Assembly: GCF_030441895.1 (NCBI RefSeq)
Contig: NZ_JARJAS010000019.1
DNA length: 64,000 nt
Strand: one strand, 5' to 3'
Source: Enterococcus_D entomosocium
GTDB taxonomy: Bacteria; Bacillota; Bacilli; Lactobacillales; Enterococcaceae
Under the pieces are notes generated by a model. The model saw only the letters and a list, made by a program, of their open reading frames with translations. It had not been told where the DNA came from and made no database searches. A program made the position numbers and the translations under genes. Of this stretch, positions 1 to 8,983 are shown in pieces. The stretch's first letter is position 1. Every line of letters starts with the position of its first letter.

Positions 1-90
1 TTCAATAAATTGAAACGTCCTACACATTGGTTCGTTTGCTTGCTTTGTTCAGTTTTCAAAGGTCTACAGTGCTGTGTTAGCAACTTTTAT
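1..90 (-). promoter_or_regulatory. rRNA operon leader (partial, runs off left edge)
   Basis: Read on the minus strand this is the transcribed leader below two strong promoters. At 43-62 it carries CCTTTGAAAACTGAACAAAG, the element typically found in enterococcal and bacillar rRNA leaders and spacers, overlapping a boxA-like antitermination motif. The 16S gene itself is not in the window; it should begin just beyond base 1. The assignment as an rRNA leader is inference from this motif and the promoters. Confidence 0.75.
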
Positions 91-119
91 ATCATATCAG
101 AGCGACAATTGATTGTCAA
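91..119 (-). promoter_or_regulatory. rRNA promoter, proximal (rrn P2-like)
   Basis: Minus strand TTGACA (114-119), a 17-bp spacer, then TATGAT (91-96). It fires leftward out of the window. Near-consensus -35 and -10 with ideal spacing, placed directly above the rRNA leader. Confidence 0.8.
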
Positions 120-188
120 CTCTTTTTAAAAAGTTTTTTTTCGCTCGTTGTTTTTCAACTTCGCAGCGGCTGTCTCAGCGACTTCATT

Positions 189-217
189 AGAATAACAAAT
201 GATTTGTTATTTGTCAA
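189..217 (-). promoter_or_regulatory. rRNA promoter, distal (rrn P1-like)
   Basis: Minus strand TTGACA (212-217), a 17-bp spacer, then TATTCT (189-194). It lies about 98 bp upstream of the proximal promoter, the tandem arrangement usual for rRNA operons. Confidence 0.75.
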
Positions 218-219
218 CA

Positions 220-550
220 ACTTTTTTTAATTAATTTTGTTGATGTATCAACGTCGATTAACTATTTTAAAATTGCGACTTCGTTATAATATCATCTGTC
301 GAGCTGTGCGTCAACCACTTTTTTCAATTCTTTTTACGAATTCATTTCAGTCATTTGGCACATGTAATAATATACCAACTAAATCCCTTGCGGTCAATCA
401 TTTTCTATGGCTTTTTTTAATTTTTACAAACCCGTCTAATCACATTGAATCCAGCTTTTATCGTTCGCATTTAATCCGTTTTCTAGCAATTACCCTGGCT
501 TTTTCCCCTCTAATTCCTCACTGTTTTTCTCCCTGATCCAGCAGACAAGA
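220..550. other. gene-free AT-rich spacer
   Basis: Between the rRNA promoters and the lysS terminator. The only open frame here (plus strand, 237-536) has no SD, a low-complexity Phe/Leu/Ser-rich composition and no recognisable domain. I see no gene, tRNA or repeat. It may act as the UP/AT-rich upstream region of the rRNA promoters. Confidence 0.6.
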
Positions 551-590
551 AAAAAAGCCGCCCATCTCTTGCGAGTGGACGGAGCTTTTT
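551..590 (-). terminator. lysS terminator
   Basis: Minus strand imperfect stem built from AGCTCCGTCCACT and AGATGGGCGGCTT around a short loop, followed by a run of seven T. It starts directly at the lysS stop codon. Confidence 0.8.
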
Positions 591-2083
591 TATCTCATTG
601 TCGGGAATAACAAAACGTCACGAATCGATTGTGCATCGGTCAACAGCATCACTAAGCGGTCGATCCCGATCCCTAATCCACCAGTTGGCGGCATACCGTA
701 TTCAAGTGCTTCTAAGAAATCTTCATCCACCCCATGGGCTTCATCATTTCCTGCTTCGCGCTCTTTTTCTTGTCCTTCAAAACGTTCTCTTTGATCGATT
801 GGGTCATTCAATTCCGTGAAGGCATTCGCAAATTCACGACCAACGATAAATAATTCAAAGCGATCCGTAAAGCGTTCATCTTCTGGATTCTTTTTCGCTA
901 ATGGCGAAACTTCCACTGGATGACCAAAGACAAAGGTTGGCTGCTGTAACGTTTCTTCAACAAATGTCTCAAAGAATTCATTGATGATATGGCCAACAGT
1001 CATGGCATCAGTGATTTCAACATGATGTTCTTTCGCTAAACTACGCGCTTCTTCAACGGACATTGGTTGCCAGAAATCAACACCTGTTTGATTTTTGATT
1101 GCATCGACCATATGGATTCGTGCAAAGTCGCTAGCTAAATCGACTTCTTGTCCATCGTATTGGATCGTTGCTGTATGCAAGACTTTTTCAGCAGCATTAC
1201 GGATAATGCCTTCTGTCAAATCCATCACATCTTTGAAATCTGTATATGCTGTATACGCTTCTAGCATCGTAAACTCGGGATTATGGGTCGTATCGATTCC
1301 TTCATTTCGGAAAACGCGGCCGATCTCATAGACTTTTTCCATGCCACCCACGATCAATCGTTTCAAGTGAAGCTCAAGTGCGATTCGTAAATACAGATCC
1401 ATGTCTAAGGCATTGTGGTGTGTAATGAAGGGACGAGCCGCTGCACCACCTGCTTGATTATGCAATACTGGCGTTTCGACTTCGATATATCCATGTCCGT
1501 CAAGGTAACGACGAATTTCGCTAATGATTTGGCTTCGTTTCATGAAACGATCAAAGCTCTCTTTATTACTGATCAAATCCAAGTAACGTTGACGGTAGCG
1601 TTGTTCTACGTTCGTCAAGCCATGGTATTTGTCTGGCAATGGACGCAATGCTTTGGATAAGATCACGATTTCTTTGGCTTTGATGGTCACTTCGCCAGTG
1701 TCGGTCTTCATGATTTCACCAGATACACCAAAGAAATCACCTAGATCTGCATGCTTGAATACTTCGTAAGGTTCGTCCCCGACTTGGTCTTTACGTACAT
1801 ATATTTGAATACGGCCTTCGCGGTCTTGTAAATGCGCAAAACCAGCCTTCCCTTTTCCACGTTTTGTAACGATTCTTCCTGCAATGCTTGCTGAAAGATT
1901 CATTTCGGCTAATTCTTCTTTGGTTCTTTGATCAAATAACTCATGTAACTCGGCAGAATTATGGGTGCGTTCGAATCGCTTGCCAAAAGGATCAATGCCT
2001 TCTTCCCGTAGTTTTTCCATCTTTTCACGGCGAACCAACATTTGATCATTCAATTCTTCTTGTGTTTGTCGTTCCTCTGTCAC
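590..2083 (-). CDS. lysS: lysyl-tRNA synthetase, class II
   Basis: Charges tRNA-Lys with lysine in the cytosol. The 497-aa product has an N-terminal OB-fold anticodon-binding domain (about residues 60-165) and a class II catalytic core. Motif 2 is seen in the stretch around FRNEGIDTTHNPEFT and motif 3 near the C-terminus in GLGIGIDRLVMLL. I chose a GTG start because an AGGAGG-like SD (GGAGG) sits 8 nt ahead and the family usually begins at this point; the open frame extends further upstream without an SD. It is the last gene of the conserved block and ends at a clear terminator. Very sure of identity. Confidence 0.98.
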   Translation of the reverse strand: MTEERQTQEELNDQMLVRREKMEKLREEGIDPFGKRFERTHNSAELHELFDQRTKEELAEMNLSASIAGRIVTKRGKGKAGFAHLQDREGRIQIYVRKDQVGDEPYEVFKHADLGDFFGVSGEIMKTDTGEVTIKAKEIVILSKALRPLPDKYHGLTNVEQRYRQRYLDLISNKESFDRFMKRSQIISEIRRYLDGHGYIEVETPVLHNQAGGAAARPFITHHNALDMDLYLRIALELHLKRLIVGGMEKVYEIGRVFRNEGIDTTHNPEFTMLEAYTAYTDFKDVMDLTEGIIRNAAEKVLHTATIQYDGQEVDLASDFARIHMVDAIKNQTGVDFWQPMSVEEARSLAKEHHVEITDAMTVGHIINEFFETFVEETLQQPTFVFGHPVEVSPLAKKNPEDERFTDRFELFIVGREFANAFTELNDPIDQRERFEGQEKEREAGNDEAHGVDEDFLEALEYGMPPTGGLGIGIDRLVMLLTDAQSIRDVLLFPTMR

Positions 2084-2136
2084 GAGTTTTCCTCCATTCT
2101 TAACTTGGGTTTCCTTCTTATAATGCCAATGATGAC

Positions 2137-2173
2137 GCAAAAAATCAAGCCGAACTTTCGGATCGACTTGATT
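2137..2173 (-). terminator. dusB terminator
   Basis: Minus strand stem AATCAAG / CTTGATT with an inner CCGAA / TTCGG helix, then six T. It lies in the 96-bp gap between dusB and lysS, so lysS may also use its own promoter (a TATAAG-like -10 follows it). Confidence 0.75.
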
Positions 2174-2179
2174 TGTTTC

Positions 2180-3193
2180 TTATTCCTTAAAAGTTGCTAC
2201 CGGCTGTTTTTCGGTCTTCTCTACAAATGCATCTAATAAATCAAAAATCGTTTGCTTATCTTCTGCTTGATTGATAGCTGCCTTCACTTTGGCTGCCCGT
2301 GAAATACCTTTTAAGTAGTACGCAGCATGTTGGCGGAATTCTCGCGAAGCGATTTTTTCCCCTTTTAGATCAGCCAACCGTTCTAAATGAAGTTTCGCTG
2401 TCGAAATTTTTTCTCGTGGTGTTGGTTCCGGCAATAACTCGCCTGTCTCCAAGTATTGCTTGGTGCGGTGGATCATCCACGGATTGCCTAAGGCTGCCCG
2501 TCCGATCATCACTGCATCAGCGCCGACTTCTTCCAACATTCGTTTCGCATCTTCAGGGGTTCTGACATCGCCGTTGCTCATAAAAGGAATGGTGATACTT
2601 TGCTTCACTTGTTTCAAAACGTCCCAATCAGCCGATCCTTCATACATCTGTACACGGGTTCTGCCATGCATACCGATTGCTGCGGCACCCGCTGCTTCCG
2701 CGGCTTGGGCATTCTCAACCGCAAAGACGTGTTGCTCATCCCAACCGATCCGCATTTTGACGGTAACGGGCTTGTCGATCGCACTGGAAACAGCATGGAC
2801 CATTTCATAAACCTTGTCGGGATCTAAAAGCCACTTCGCACCAGCTTCTGCTTTGATGATTTTGTTTACAGGACACCCCATATTGATATCAATGATATCG
2901 GCAGTTGTGTTCTCTGCGACAAATTGCGCTGCTTCTACTAAGGATGCTTTATTCCCACCAAAAATCTGAATACTAAGAGGATGCTCGGTCTCGTCAATAA
3001 ACAGCATCTCAAGGGTCTTCTTGTTACGCAGTTGAATCCCTCGATCACTGATCATCTCACAGACGACTAAACCCGCGCCAAATTCTTTGACTGTCACACG
3101 AAACGCAGAATTGGTGATCCCTGCCATTGGCGCAACGACGACGCGGTTAGGAATCTCAACCGAGCCGATCTGCCATGTCTGTCTATCTTTCAC
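2180..3193 (-). CDS. dusB: tRNA-dihydrouridine synthase B
   Basis: Flavoenzyme that reduces specific uridines of tRNA to dihydrouridine using NADPH. The 337-aa protein shows the FMN-binding TIM barrel opening VVVAPMAGITNSAFR and the catalytic cysteine motif DINMGCPVNKI (about residue 100). FMN-phosphate binding is suggested by GADAVMIGRAALGNP near residue 230. The start is GTG, directly abutting the hslO stop codon (TAA then GTG), so the two are translationally coupled. A second, more distant dihydrouridine synthase is encoded at 49833-50819. Confidence 0.96.
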   Translation of the reverse strand: MKDRQTWQIGSVEIPNRVVVAPMAGITNSAFRVTVKEFGAGLVVCEMISDRGIQLRNKKTLEMLFIDETEHPLSIQIFGGNKASLVEAAQFVAENTTADIIDINMGCPVNKIIKAEAGAKWLLDPDKVYEMVHAVSSAIDKPVTVKMRIGWDEQHVFAVENAQAAEAAGAAAIGMHGRTRVQMYEGSADWDVLKQVKQSITIPFMSNGDVRTPEDAKRMLEEVGADAVMIGRAALGNPWMIHRTKQYLETGELLPEPTPREKISTAKLHLERLADLKGEKIASREFRQHAAYYLKGISRAAKVKAAINQAEDKQTIFDLLDAFVEKTEKQPVATFKE

Positions 3194-4075
3194 TTACGCT
3201 TCCGCCTCTTTCTTCAACGCCGCCAATTCCGTTTCATCAAAATGATACTTGTTGCCACAAAACGAGCAGACTGCCTCTGCCCCATGATCTTCATCGATCA
3301 TTGCTTGGATCTCCTCAGCCCCTAAGGTGATGATCGCTGTCGCAAATTTTTCTTTCGTACAATCACAGTGGAACTGGACGGGCATTTTTTCTAGTACTTC
3401 GATCGTCGTGTCTGGTAACAATGTCGCTAAGACCTCTTCTGGTGATTGGCCTTCATCGATCAAGGTTGACACTCGAGGCAATTCTCCCAAACGTTTTTCG
3501 ATGGCATCAATGATCTCTTCACTGGCACCAGGCATGATCTGTAGCATAAATCCACCGGCTGCCCGAATCGAATCATCGGTTTCTACTAATACACTCAGAC
3601 CAACAGCAGAAGGAATCTGTTCTGACACTGCTAAATAATAAGTAAAGTCTTCCCCAAGTTCCCCAGAGACGATCGGTGTTTGTCCAGAGAAAGGTTCTTT
3701 TAGCCCTAAGTCTTTGATTACGGTAAAAATTCCTTGGTCTCCCACTGCGCCCCGAACATCCAATTTTCCTTGAGGATTCAATGGCAGACTGATCTGTGGA
3801 TTTTTTATGTATCCTTTTACGTCCCCACGGCCATTGCTGTCTACGACGATTGCCCCAGCAGGACCATTTCCTTGAATTTTGACGGTCAATTTGTCTTCCC
3901 CTTTTAAGGTACTGCCTAATAACAAACTTCCCACCATCGCTCGCCCTAAAGCAGCAGATGCCGTATTCCATGTTTCATGGCGTCGTTGTGCTTCGGCGAT
4001 CGTCTCTGTTGCCGATACGGCGTATGCTCGGACGAAGCCGTCATATGCGAGTGCTTTTACTAAATAATCCTTCAT
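3194..4075 (-). CDS. hslO: redox-regulated chaperone Hsp33
   Basis: Holdase chaperone switched on by oxidation and unfolding of its C-terminal zinc centre. The 293-aa protein carries the four zinc-binding cysteines in the usual pattern: CDC (about residue 238) and CSFC (about 270). The N-terminal part has the Hsp33 signature GSLLLGSTLKGEDKLTVKIQG. SD AAAGGAG precedes the ATG. It has its own promoter, separated from ftsH by a strong terminator, and is co-transcribed with dusB. Confidence 0.97.
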   Translation of the reverse strand: MKDYLVKALAYDGFVRAYAVSATETIAEAQRRHETWNTASAALGRAMVGSLLLGSTLKGEDKLTVKIQGNGPAGAIVVDSNGRGDVKGYIKNPQISLPLNPQGKLDVRGAVGDQGIFTVIKDLGLKEPFSGQTPIVSGELGEDFTYYLAVSEQIPSAVGLSVLVETDDSIRAAGGFMLQIMPGASEEIIDAIEKRLGELPRVSTLIDEGQSPEEVLATLLPDTTIEVLEKMPVQFHCDCTKEKFATAIITLGAEEIQAMIDEDHGAEAVCSFCGNKYHFDETELAALKKEAEA

Positions 4076-4091
4076 CTTGATTCTCCTTTTT

Positions 4092-4132
4092 ATTCATTAA
4101 TGAATCATACTAGGAAGCGCCGCTTTTTTCAA
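4092..4132 (-). promoter_or_regulatory. hslO promoter with palindrome over the -10
   Basis: Minus strand TTGAAA (4127-4132), 17-bp spacer, TATGAT (4104-4109). The perfect 14-bp palindrome ATTCATTAATGAAT (4092-4105) overlaps the downstream edge of the -10, a position suited to a repressor. The binding protein is unknown. Confidence 0.65.
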
Positions 4133-4146
4133 CTGAATGTGTTTGA

Positions 4147-4169
4147 ATTTAAGAAAAGTCTTCTTAAAT
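4147..4169. repeat. inverted repeat upstream of the hslO promoter
   Basis: Perfect 9-bp arms ATTTAAGAA and TTCTTAAAT around a 5-bp spacer, upstream of the -35. Could be a second protein-binding site. It lies after the ftsH terminator, so it is unlikely to be part of that terminator. Confidence 0.5.
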
Positions 4170-4174
4170 AGAAA

Positions 4175-4204
4175 CAAAAAGGCGCCGAGTTTCCTCGGCG
4201 CCTT
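4175..4204 (-). terminator. ftsH terminator
   Basis: Perfect 11-bp GC-rich stem AAGGCGCCGAG / CTCGGCGCCTT with a GAAA-type tetraloop, followed by a T-rich tract on the minus strand. Confidence 0.93.
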
Positions 4205-4217
4205 GATACGTCTTGTT

Positions 4218-6326
4218 TTAGGCGTTATCATCTTTGTTTTCTTGATCAGTCGGTTGGCTTTCGCTATTGCGGCGAACGTCTTCCAATTGTTGATCAAAAT
4301 CGTTTGATGATGCATCTTCGCTGTGTTTTTCTGCAGCTTGCTTCTCTGCATCTTTTTCTTCCAGCGCACGTTTCGCTTCTTCAAACGTTTGGGCTTTTTC
4401 ACTAGGATACTCAGAGCTTTCAGTCCCTGCAGGCATTTTGCCTTCTTCAAACAAGGATTTGATTGCTTTAGCATCCAATGTTTCATGTTCAAGTAGTTTT
4501 TCAGCGATCAATTTGTGTTGGGCACGATGTTCTTCAATGATTTCATGGGCTTTTTGATGGGCATCCATTAAAATCTTGCGAACTTCTTGATCAATTTCAA
4601 AGGCAACTTGTTCAGAGTATGCTTTTGTTTGACCGTAATCGCGACCGACAAAGACTTGATGGTTTCCTTCATATTGAACTGGACCTAATTTATCGCTCAT
4701 TCCATATTCTGTCACCATGCTTCTTGCAAGCGCAGTTGCTTGTTCAAAGTCATTGGAAGCCCCCGTTGATTGCACACCGAAGATGATTTCTTCAGCCGTA
4801 CGTCCACCTAGCAAGCCAACGATTTGTTCAAACATATCTTCTTTAGTCATCAAGAATTGATCTTCTTTCGGCAAGGCGATCATGTACCCACCAGCTCGCC
4901 CCCGAGGAATGATGGTTACTTTGTGTACCACACGGGCACGACTCAAGACTAAACCAACAATGGTATGTCCTGCTTCATGGTAAGCAACCATTTCACGTTC
5001 GCGTTTGTTGATGACACGGTCTTTCTTCGCAGGACCAGCGATCACGCGGTCTTCTGCTTCATCGATATCTGAAGCATCGATTTTTTTCTTGTTACGACGA
5101 GCAGCAACTAAGGCGGCTTCGTTCAAGACGTTTTCCAGATCCGCACCGGCAAAGCCCGGTGTTTGTTGGGCAACGACTTTCAAATCAACATCATCTGATA
5201 AAGGTTTGTTCCGAGCATGAACACGGAGGATTGCTTCACGGCCTTTCACGTCTGGACGACCAACTAAAATCTGACGGTCAAAACGACCTGGACGCAGCAA
5301 CGCTGGATCTAGAACATCCGAACGGTTCGTTGCGGCAATGACGATCACGCCTTCATTCCCATCAAAACCATCCATCTCAACCAATAATTGGTTCAATGTT
5401 TGTTCCCGCTCATCATGTCCGCCACCCATACCGGCACCACGTTGGCGACCGACGGCATCGATTTCATCGATAAAGATGATGGCTGGTGCATTTTTCTTCG
5501 CTGTTTCAAATAAGTCACGTACCCGGCTTGCACCGACACCGACAAACATTTCAACGAAATCTGAACCAGAGATCGAGTAAAACGGTACGCCAGCTTCACC
5601 GGCAACGGCTTTGGCTAGCAACGTTTTCCCGGTTCCCGGAGGTCCCTCAAGTAAGACACCTGCTGGGATACGGGCACCTAATTCAACGAAACGTCGAGGA
5701 TCTTTCAAGAATTCCACGACTTCGACAAGTTCTTGTTTTTCTTCTTCTGCACCGGCTACGTCTGAAAAACGTACGCGGTTGGCTTTTTTGTCCGCTTCTT
5801 TGGCTTTTGATTTGCCAAAGTTCATCACACGGCCGCCACCGCCACCGCCGCCGCCTTGTTGGCTCATCATCATATAGAAGAAGAAAATGATGATCACAAG
5901 TGGTAAGAAGCTAACCAAAAGCGATAACCAAATACCACTGTTGGATTCTTCTTCGATGGTAGTTTTGACCCCTTGTGCTGAGGCCAGACTGGTGACTTCG
6001 CTCAGCGTAGAATCATTTGGTAAAATGATCGTTGAAAAGCGGGTCGAACTCGCCTGTGTATTGCCTAAAACAGACAAGCTGTTGTCATTGCTGACAGTTT
6101 GTTCTTCATTGTATTCACCCACGATTCGATAAACACCGTTAGCGGGTTGGACAGTAAATTGTTTGACCTTCCCGTCTTTCAGTTGTTCTGTAAACGTGGA
6201 GTACTCGATCGTTGGGGTCTGCTGATTGCCATTTCCAAAAATGAAATAAACGACCATGACCATCGCCAACAAGACAAGTACATAATATAAGGTATTTTTT
6301 ACCATACCGTTATTTTTCTTATTCAT
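4218..6326 (-). CDS. ftsH: ATP-dependent membrane zinc metalloprotease FtsH
   Basis: Membrane-anchored AAA+ protease that degrades misassembled membrane proteins and regulatory proteins. In the 702-aa product two membrane helices (about 12-30 and 130-152) flank an extracellular domain. A poly-glycine linker (eight Gly) follows, then Walker A GPPGTGKT (about 230), Walker B IIFIDEID, the SRH arginine region LLRPGRFD, and the zinc site HEAGH (about 450). The C-terminal tail (about 640-702) is acidic, Glu/Lys/Gln-rich and longer than the core requires, as in other enterococci. Lies downstream of hpt with a 73-bp gap. Confidence 0.97.
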   Translation of the reverse strand: MNKKNNGMVKNTLYYVLVLLAMVMVVYFIFGNGNQQTPTIEYSTFTEQLKDGKVKQFTVQPANGVYRIVGEYNEEQTVSNDNSLSVLGNTQASSTRFSTIILPNDSTLSEVTSLASAQGVKTTIEEESNSGIWLSLLVSFLPLVIIIFFFYMMMSQQGGGGGGGGRVMNFGKSKAKEADKKANRVRFSDVAGAEEEKQELVEVVEFLKDPRRFVELGARIPAGVLLEGPPGTGKTLLAKAVAGEAGVPFYSISGSDFVEMFVGVGASRVRDLFETAKKNAPAIIFIDEIDAVGRQRGAGMGGGHDEREQTLNQLLVEMDGFDGNEGVIVIAATNRSDVLDPALLRPGRFDRQILVGRPDVKGREAILRVHARNKPLSDDVDLKVVAQQTPGFAGADLENVLNEAALVAARRNKKKIDASDIDEAEDRVIAGPAKKDRVINKREREMVAYHEAGHTIVGLVLSRARVVHKVTIIPRGRAGGYMIALPKEDQFLMTKEDMFEQIVGLLGGRTAEEIIFGVQSTGASNDFEQATALARSMVTEYGMSDKLGPVQYEGNHQVFVGRDYGQTKAYSEQVAFEIDQEVRKILMDAHQKAHEIIEEHRAQHKLIAEKLLEHETLDAKAIKSLFEEGKMPAGTESSEYPSEKAQTFEEAKRALEEKDAEKQAAEKHSEDASSNDFDQQLEDVRRNSESQPTDQENKDDNA

Positions 6327-6399
6327 GCGTACCTCCCTGGCTATTTTGTTTTATCAATCCTGACCATTTAATTGTATCACAATTGATTTAGAACAGTCA

Positions 6400-6945
6400 C
6401 TAATTTGACTGATAAACACTAGGTTTTAAGACGCCAACGTAAGGTAAGTTTCGATATTGCTCTGCATAGTCCAGTCCATATCCAACAACAAACTCATTTG
6501 GCACATCGAAGCCGACGTAATCAGCATCAATCTCAACAACACGGCCTTCCGGCTTATCTAATAACGTCACGATTTTCACTGATTTCGCTTTACGGTATTT
6601 GAATAGATCTACCAGATAAGCCAACGTGCGACCGCTGTCAATGATGTCTTCAACGATCAAAAGATCGCGGCCCTCAACATTTGTATCTAAATCTTTAATG
6701 ATTTTGACTTCTCCAGATGAAATCATGGCATTGCCATAACTTGAGACATCCATGAAGTCTAACTCCAAGTAACAATCCATCTCACGAACGATGTCTGCCA
6801 TGAAAGGAACGGCACCTTTCAGTACACCTACGACTAGAGGATTTTTATCCGCATAAGCCGCCGTTAATTCTTGACCAAGTTCCACACAACGATTTTTGAT
6901 TTCGTCACGGGAAATCAAAATTTTCTCAATATCTTTATCTAGCAT
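6400..6945 (-). CDS. hpt: hypoxanthine phosphoribosyltransferase
   Basis: Purine salvage enzyme making IMP or GMP from hypoxanthine or guanine and PRPP. The 181-aa protein has the PRPP-binding loop in LLIVEDIIDSGRTL (about residues 93-106). Start ATG at 6945 is preceded by SD AAGGAGA at ideal spacing; the frame stays open further upstream but that extension overlaps tilS and has no SD. In Bacilli hpt regularly follows tilS and precedes ftsH, and the HPRT and TilS proteins are known partners in B. subtilis and Listeria regulation of ftsH. Confidence 0.96.
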   Translation of the reverse strand: MLDKDIEKILISRDEIKNRCVELGQELTAAYADKNPLVVGVLKGAVPFMADIVREMDCYLELDFMDVSSYGNAMISSGEVKIIKDLDTNVEGRDLLIVEDIIDSGRTLAYLVDLFKYRKAKSVKIVTLLDKPEGRVVEIDADYVGFDVPNEFVVGYGLDYAEQYRNLPYVGVLKPSVYQSN

Positions 6946-6964
6946 AAAGTTCTCCTTCCAACTC

Positions 6965-8368
6965 TTACTTCTGATATTTATAAAGAAGTATGTAGTGTAT
7001 TTTATCAGTTTCTGGCGCAATACTCAAATAGGAAAATGCATGAGGTAGTAAGGCAATCACCTGTTTATCAAGGTTTGTGACGACCCAACTTTTTTCTCGC
7101 TCTTCATTAGGAATTTTTGAATCGATAAAAAAACGACTGATCTTTTTGGTCAGGCCACGCGCCAAGCGGATTCGGTCTCCTGGCTGACGCTTACGTACGA
7201 TCAGCTCAGAGGAATAGTTTAGCGGTAAATCTTGGGAAAACTCTGACCAATTTGTGATTTTTTTGGGAATATGCTGTTCATTTATCGGAAAATACCCAAT
7301 CCATTCCTTTTCAGAAAGATAGATCCCCTCCCCTAAAACCAGACGCTGACTGACTTCTGTCAACGGCGTTGCAGGCTTTTGGGAAACAGCTACAGGTTCC
7401 AATAATAATTGGTCATAACTGCGCCGCAGCTGCCACTGTTTGTGCAATGCCAATTGCCATTGCCCTTTCTTTTCGTCTAGCAGACGCAATAACTGCGGCA
7501 GCTGTTTTTGATTGAGTGGCTGCTTTGTAAAAACTTCTGCTTGCTGCAAAAACCCCGCATAGAAAAAATAGCGCTGCGCCGGTGAAAACTTCGGCAGCTG
7601 TTGCAGATCGATCACTAAGCGAGTAGCTTGCTGTTGAACGAACGCAGACAACCATTGCTGCTGCTCTTGCTGGATCAACTGATTGGCGAACTGCATTTCT
7701 ACAGAAAGCTGTTGAAAATGTGGCAGCAGTTGCGGATTTTCTGCTTTTAATGCCGGCACTACTTGCTGGCGTAGTCGGTTTCGCAAATACAGCGGTTCGT
7801 GATTGCTTTCGTCTTCAAAGTAGGGAATCTGCTGTGCTTGCGCATAGTCGTAAATCGCTGTCTTACTGACACTAAGCAACGGCCGCAACAGGACTCCTGT
7901 GTGAAAAGTTTGCTGCTGTTGCATCCCGCCAGCCGATTGCAAGCGGCCTTCTCGCATCATCTTCATCAGCATCGTTTCTACTTGGTCATCACTGTGGTGA
8001 GCAGTCAGCAAAACATCATAGCCTTCTTGGGACATGACATCGGCAAAAAACGTATAGCGAAAGTCGCGAGCGCTAGCTTCTACGCCGGTTTCTGGCGGAT
8101 TTTCCCAGCACCGCTCATAAAAAGGAATGCCGCGTTCTTGGCAGTACTGCCGTAAAAAAGCAGCTTCCTCAGCAGATGCTGGACGCAATTGATGGTTTAC
8201 ATGTGCCACACCAAAGACCTGCTCTTTTTGCATTTCGGGAAACAACTGACAAAAGACCTGCAGCAAGACCATGGAGTCGACTCCCGTCGATACCGCCAGC
8301 AAAAAGCGGCGTTTTTTTTCAGGATCGATGGCAGTGAGTTGCCCTCGAACGGTTTGAATGACCATCAT
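6965..8368 (-). CDS. tilS: tRNA(Ile)-lysidine synthetase
   Basis: Converts the wobble cytidine of tRNA-Ile(CAU) to lysidine, changing its specificity from Met to Ile; essential in most bacteria. The 467-aa protein has the N-type ATP pyrophosphatase loop near residue 27. Here it reads AVSTGVDSM where the family usually has SGGxDS, so the first Gly is Thr. The N-terminal Rossmann-like domain spans to about 210, followed by the Gln-rich TilS substrate-binding and C-terminal domains. Codon use and composition (many Gln) differ from neighbours but this is common for TilS. SD GGAGGG precedes the ATG. Confidence 0.95.
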   Translation of the reverse strand: MMVIQTVRGQLTAIDPEKKRRFLLAVSTGVDSMVLLQVFCQLFPEMQKEQVFGVAHVNHQLRPASAEEAAFLRQYCQERGIPFYERCWENPPETGVEASARDFRYTFFADVMSQEGYDVLLTAHHSDDQVETMLMKMMREGRLQSAGGMQQQQTFHTGVLLRPLLSVSKTAIYDYAQAQQIPYFEDESNHEPLYLRNRLRQQVVPALKAENPQLLPHFQQLSVEMQFANQLIQQEQQQWLSAFVQQQATRLVIDLQQLPKFSPAQRYFFYAGFLQQAEVFTKQPLNQKQLPQLLRLLDEKKGQWQLALHKQWQLRRSYDQLLLEPVAVSQKPATPLTEVSQRLVLGEGIYLSEKEWIGYFPINEQHIPKKITNWSEFSQDLPLNYSSELIVRKRQPGDRIRLARGLTKKISRFFIDSKIPNEEREKSWVVTNLDKQVIALLPHAFSYLSIAPETDKIHYILLYKYQK

Positions 8369-8404
8369 TTGCCCTCCTTCTCATTTGGTAGACCCACAAG
8401 AAAG

Positions 8405-8445
8405 AAAGCTGAAACAAAACGAACCAACAGTTTTGTTTCAGCTTT
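8405..8445. terminator. terminator between yabR and tilS
   Basis: Perfect 15-bp stem AAGCTGAAACAAAAC / GTTTTGTTTCAGCTT with a 9-nt loop. On the minus strand the arm is followed by a T/C-rich tract. It implies partial separation of tilS-hpt-ftsH from the upstream genes. Confidence 0.85.
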
Positions 8446-8465
8446 TTCCAACTTGCTATTCATGT

Positions 8466-8909
8466 TTAGTTACGGCGTCCGCCGCGGCCACCGCGTTTTC
8501 CTTCTGTATTTCGACGTAATGATGAAAGACGATCATCACTATCTTTTAGAAAAGAACTCATCAATGAATCGAAGTCTTGTTTATTTACATTCGTAGTTTG
8601 ATTGCGTGAAAAAGATTTTTTCGGATTTGGTCGATTGAATTCTTTTTTCGGGTATTCACGTTTTTCTTCCGGCTTATCTTCTGCTTTGCGGATCGATAGT
8701 CCAATTTTTCCATCGTTGCCGATTGCCGTAACAAGTACTGTCACTTCATCCCCAACAGACAACACGTCGTGAATGTCTTTGACGAATCCGTTTGATACTT
8801 CACTGATATGCACCAAACCAGTTTTCCCTTCACCAAGATCAATGAACGCACCAAAATTTGTAATACCAGACACTTTGCCCTTTAGTTTCGCTCCAACTTC
8901 GATTGACAT
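8466..8909 (-). CDS. yabR: S1 RNA-binding domain protein, YabR family
   Basis: Small general stress or ribosome-associated protein with one S1 domain (about residues 1-75, VGAKLKGKVSGITNFGAFIDL then GLVHISEV). A basic, disordered tail follows and ends in an Arg/Gly-rich stretch (RGGRGGRRN). The 147-aa start at 8909 has an AGGAGGA SD 11 nt upstream. Exact role is not settled for the family. Located after divIC as in other Bacilli. Confidence 0.9.
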   Translation of the reverse strand: MSIEVGAKLKGKVSGITNFGAFIDLGEGKTGLVHISEVSNGFVKDIHDVLSVGDEVTVLVTAIGNDGKIGLSIRKAEDKPEEKREYPKKEFNRPNPKKSFSRNQTTNVNKQDFDSLMSSFLKDSDDRLSSLRRNTEGKRGGRGGRRN

Positions 8910-8983
8910 ATAAAAAATGTTCCTCCTAATTTTTACCCATTTAAAATAATTCAAACTACTGCGCTGAGTAGGTATGACATTGC

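Noticed and set aside
237..536. 99-codon open frame on the plus strand near the rRNA promoters
   Set aside because: No SD, composition typical of translated AT-rich non-coding DNA, and it ends in the lysS terminator region.
4097..4492. 131-codon Lys/Arg-rich frame overlapping the ftsH end
   Set aside because: It is the ftsH tail read in another frame and crosses the ftsH terminator.
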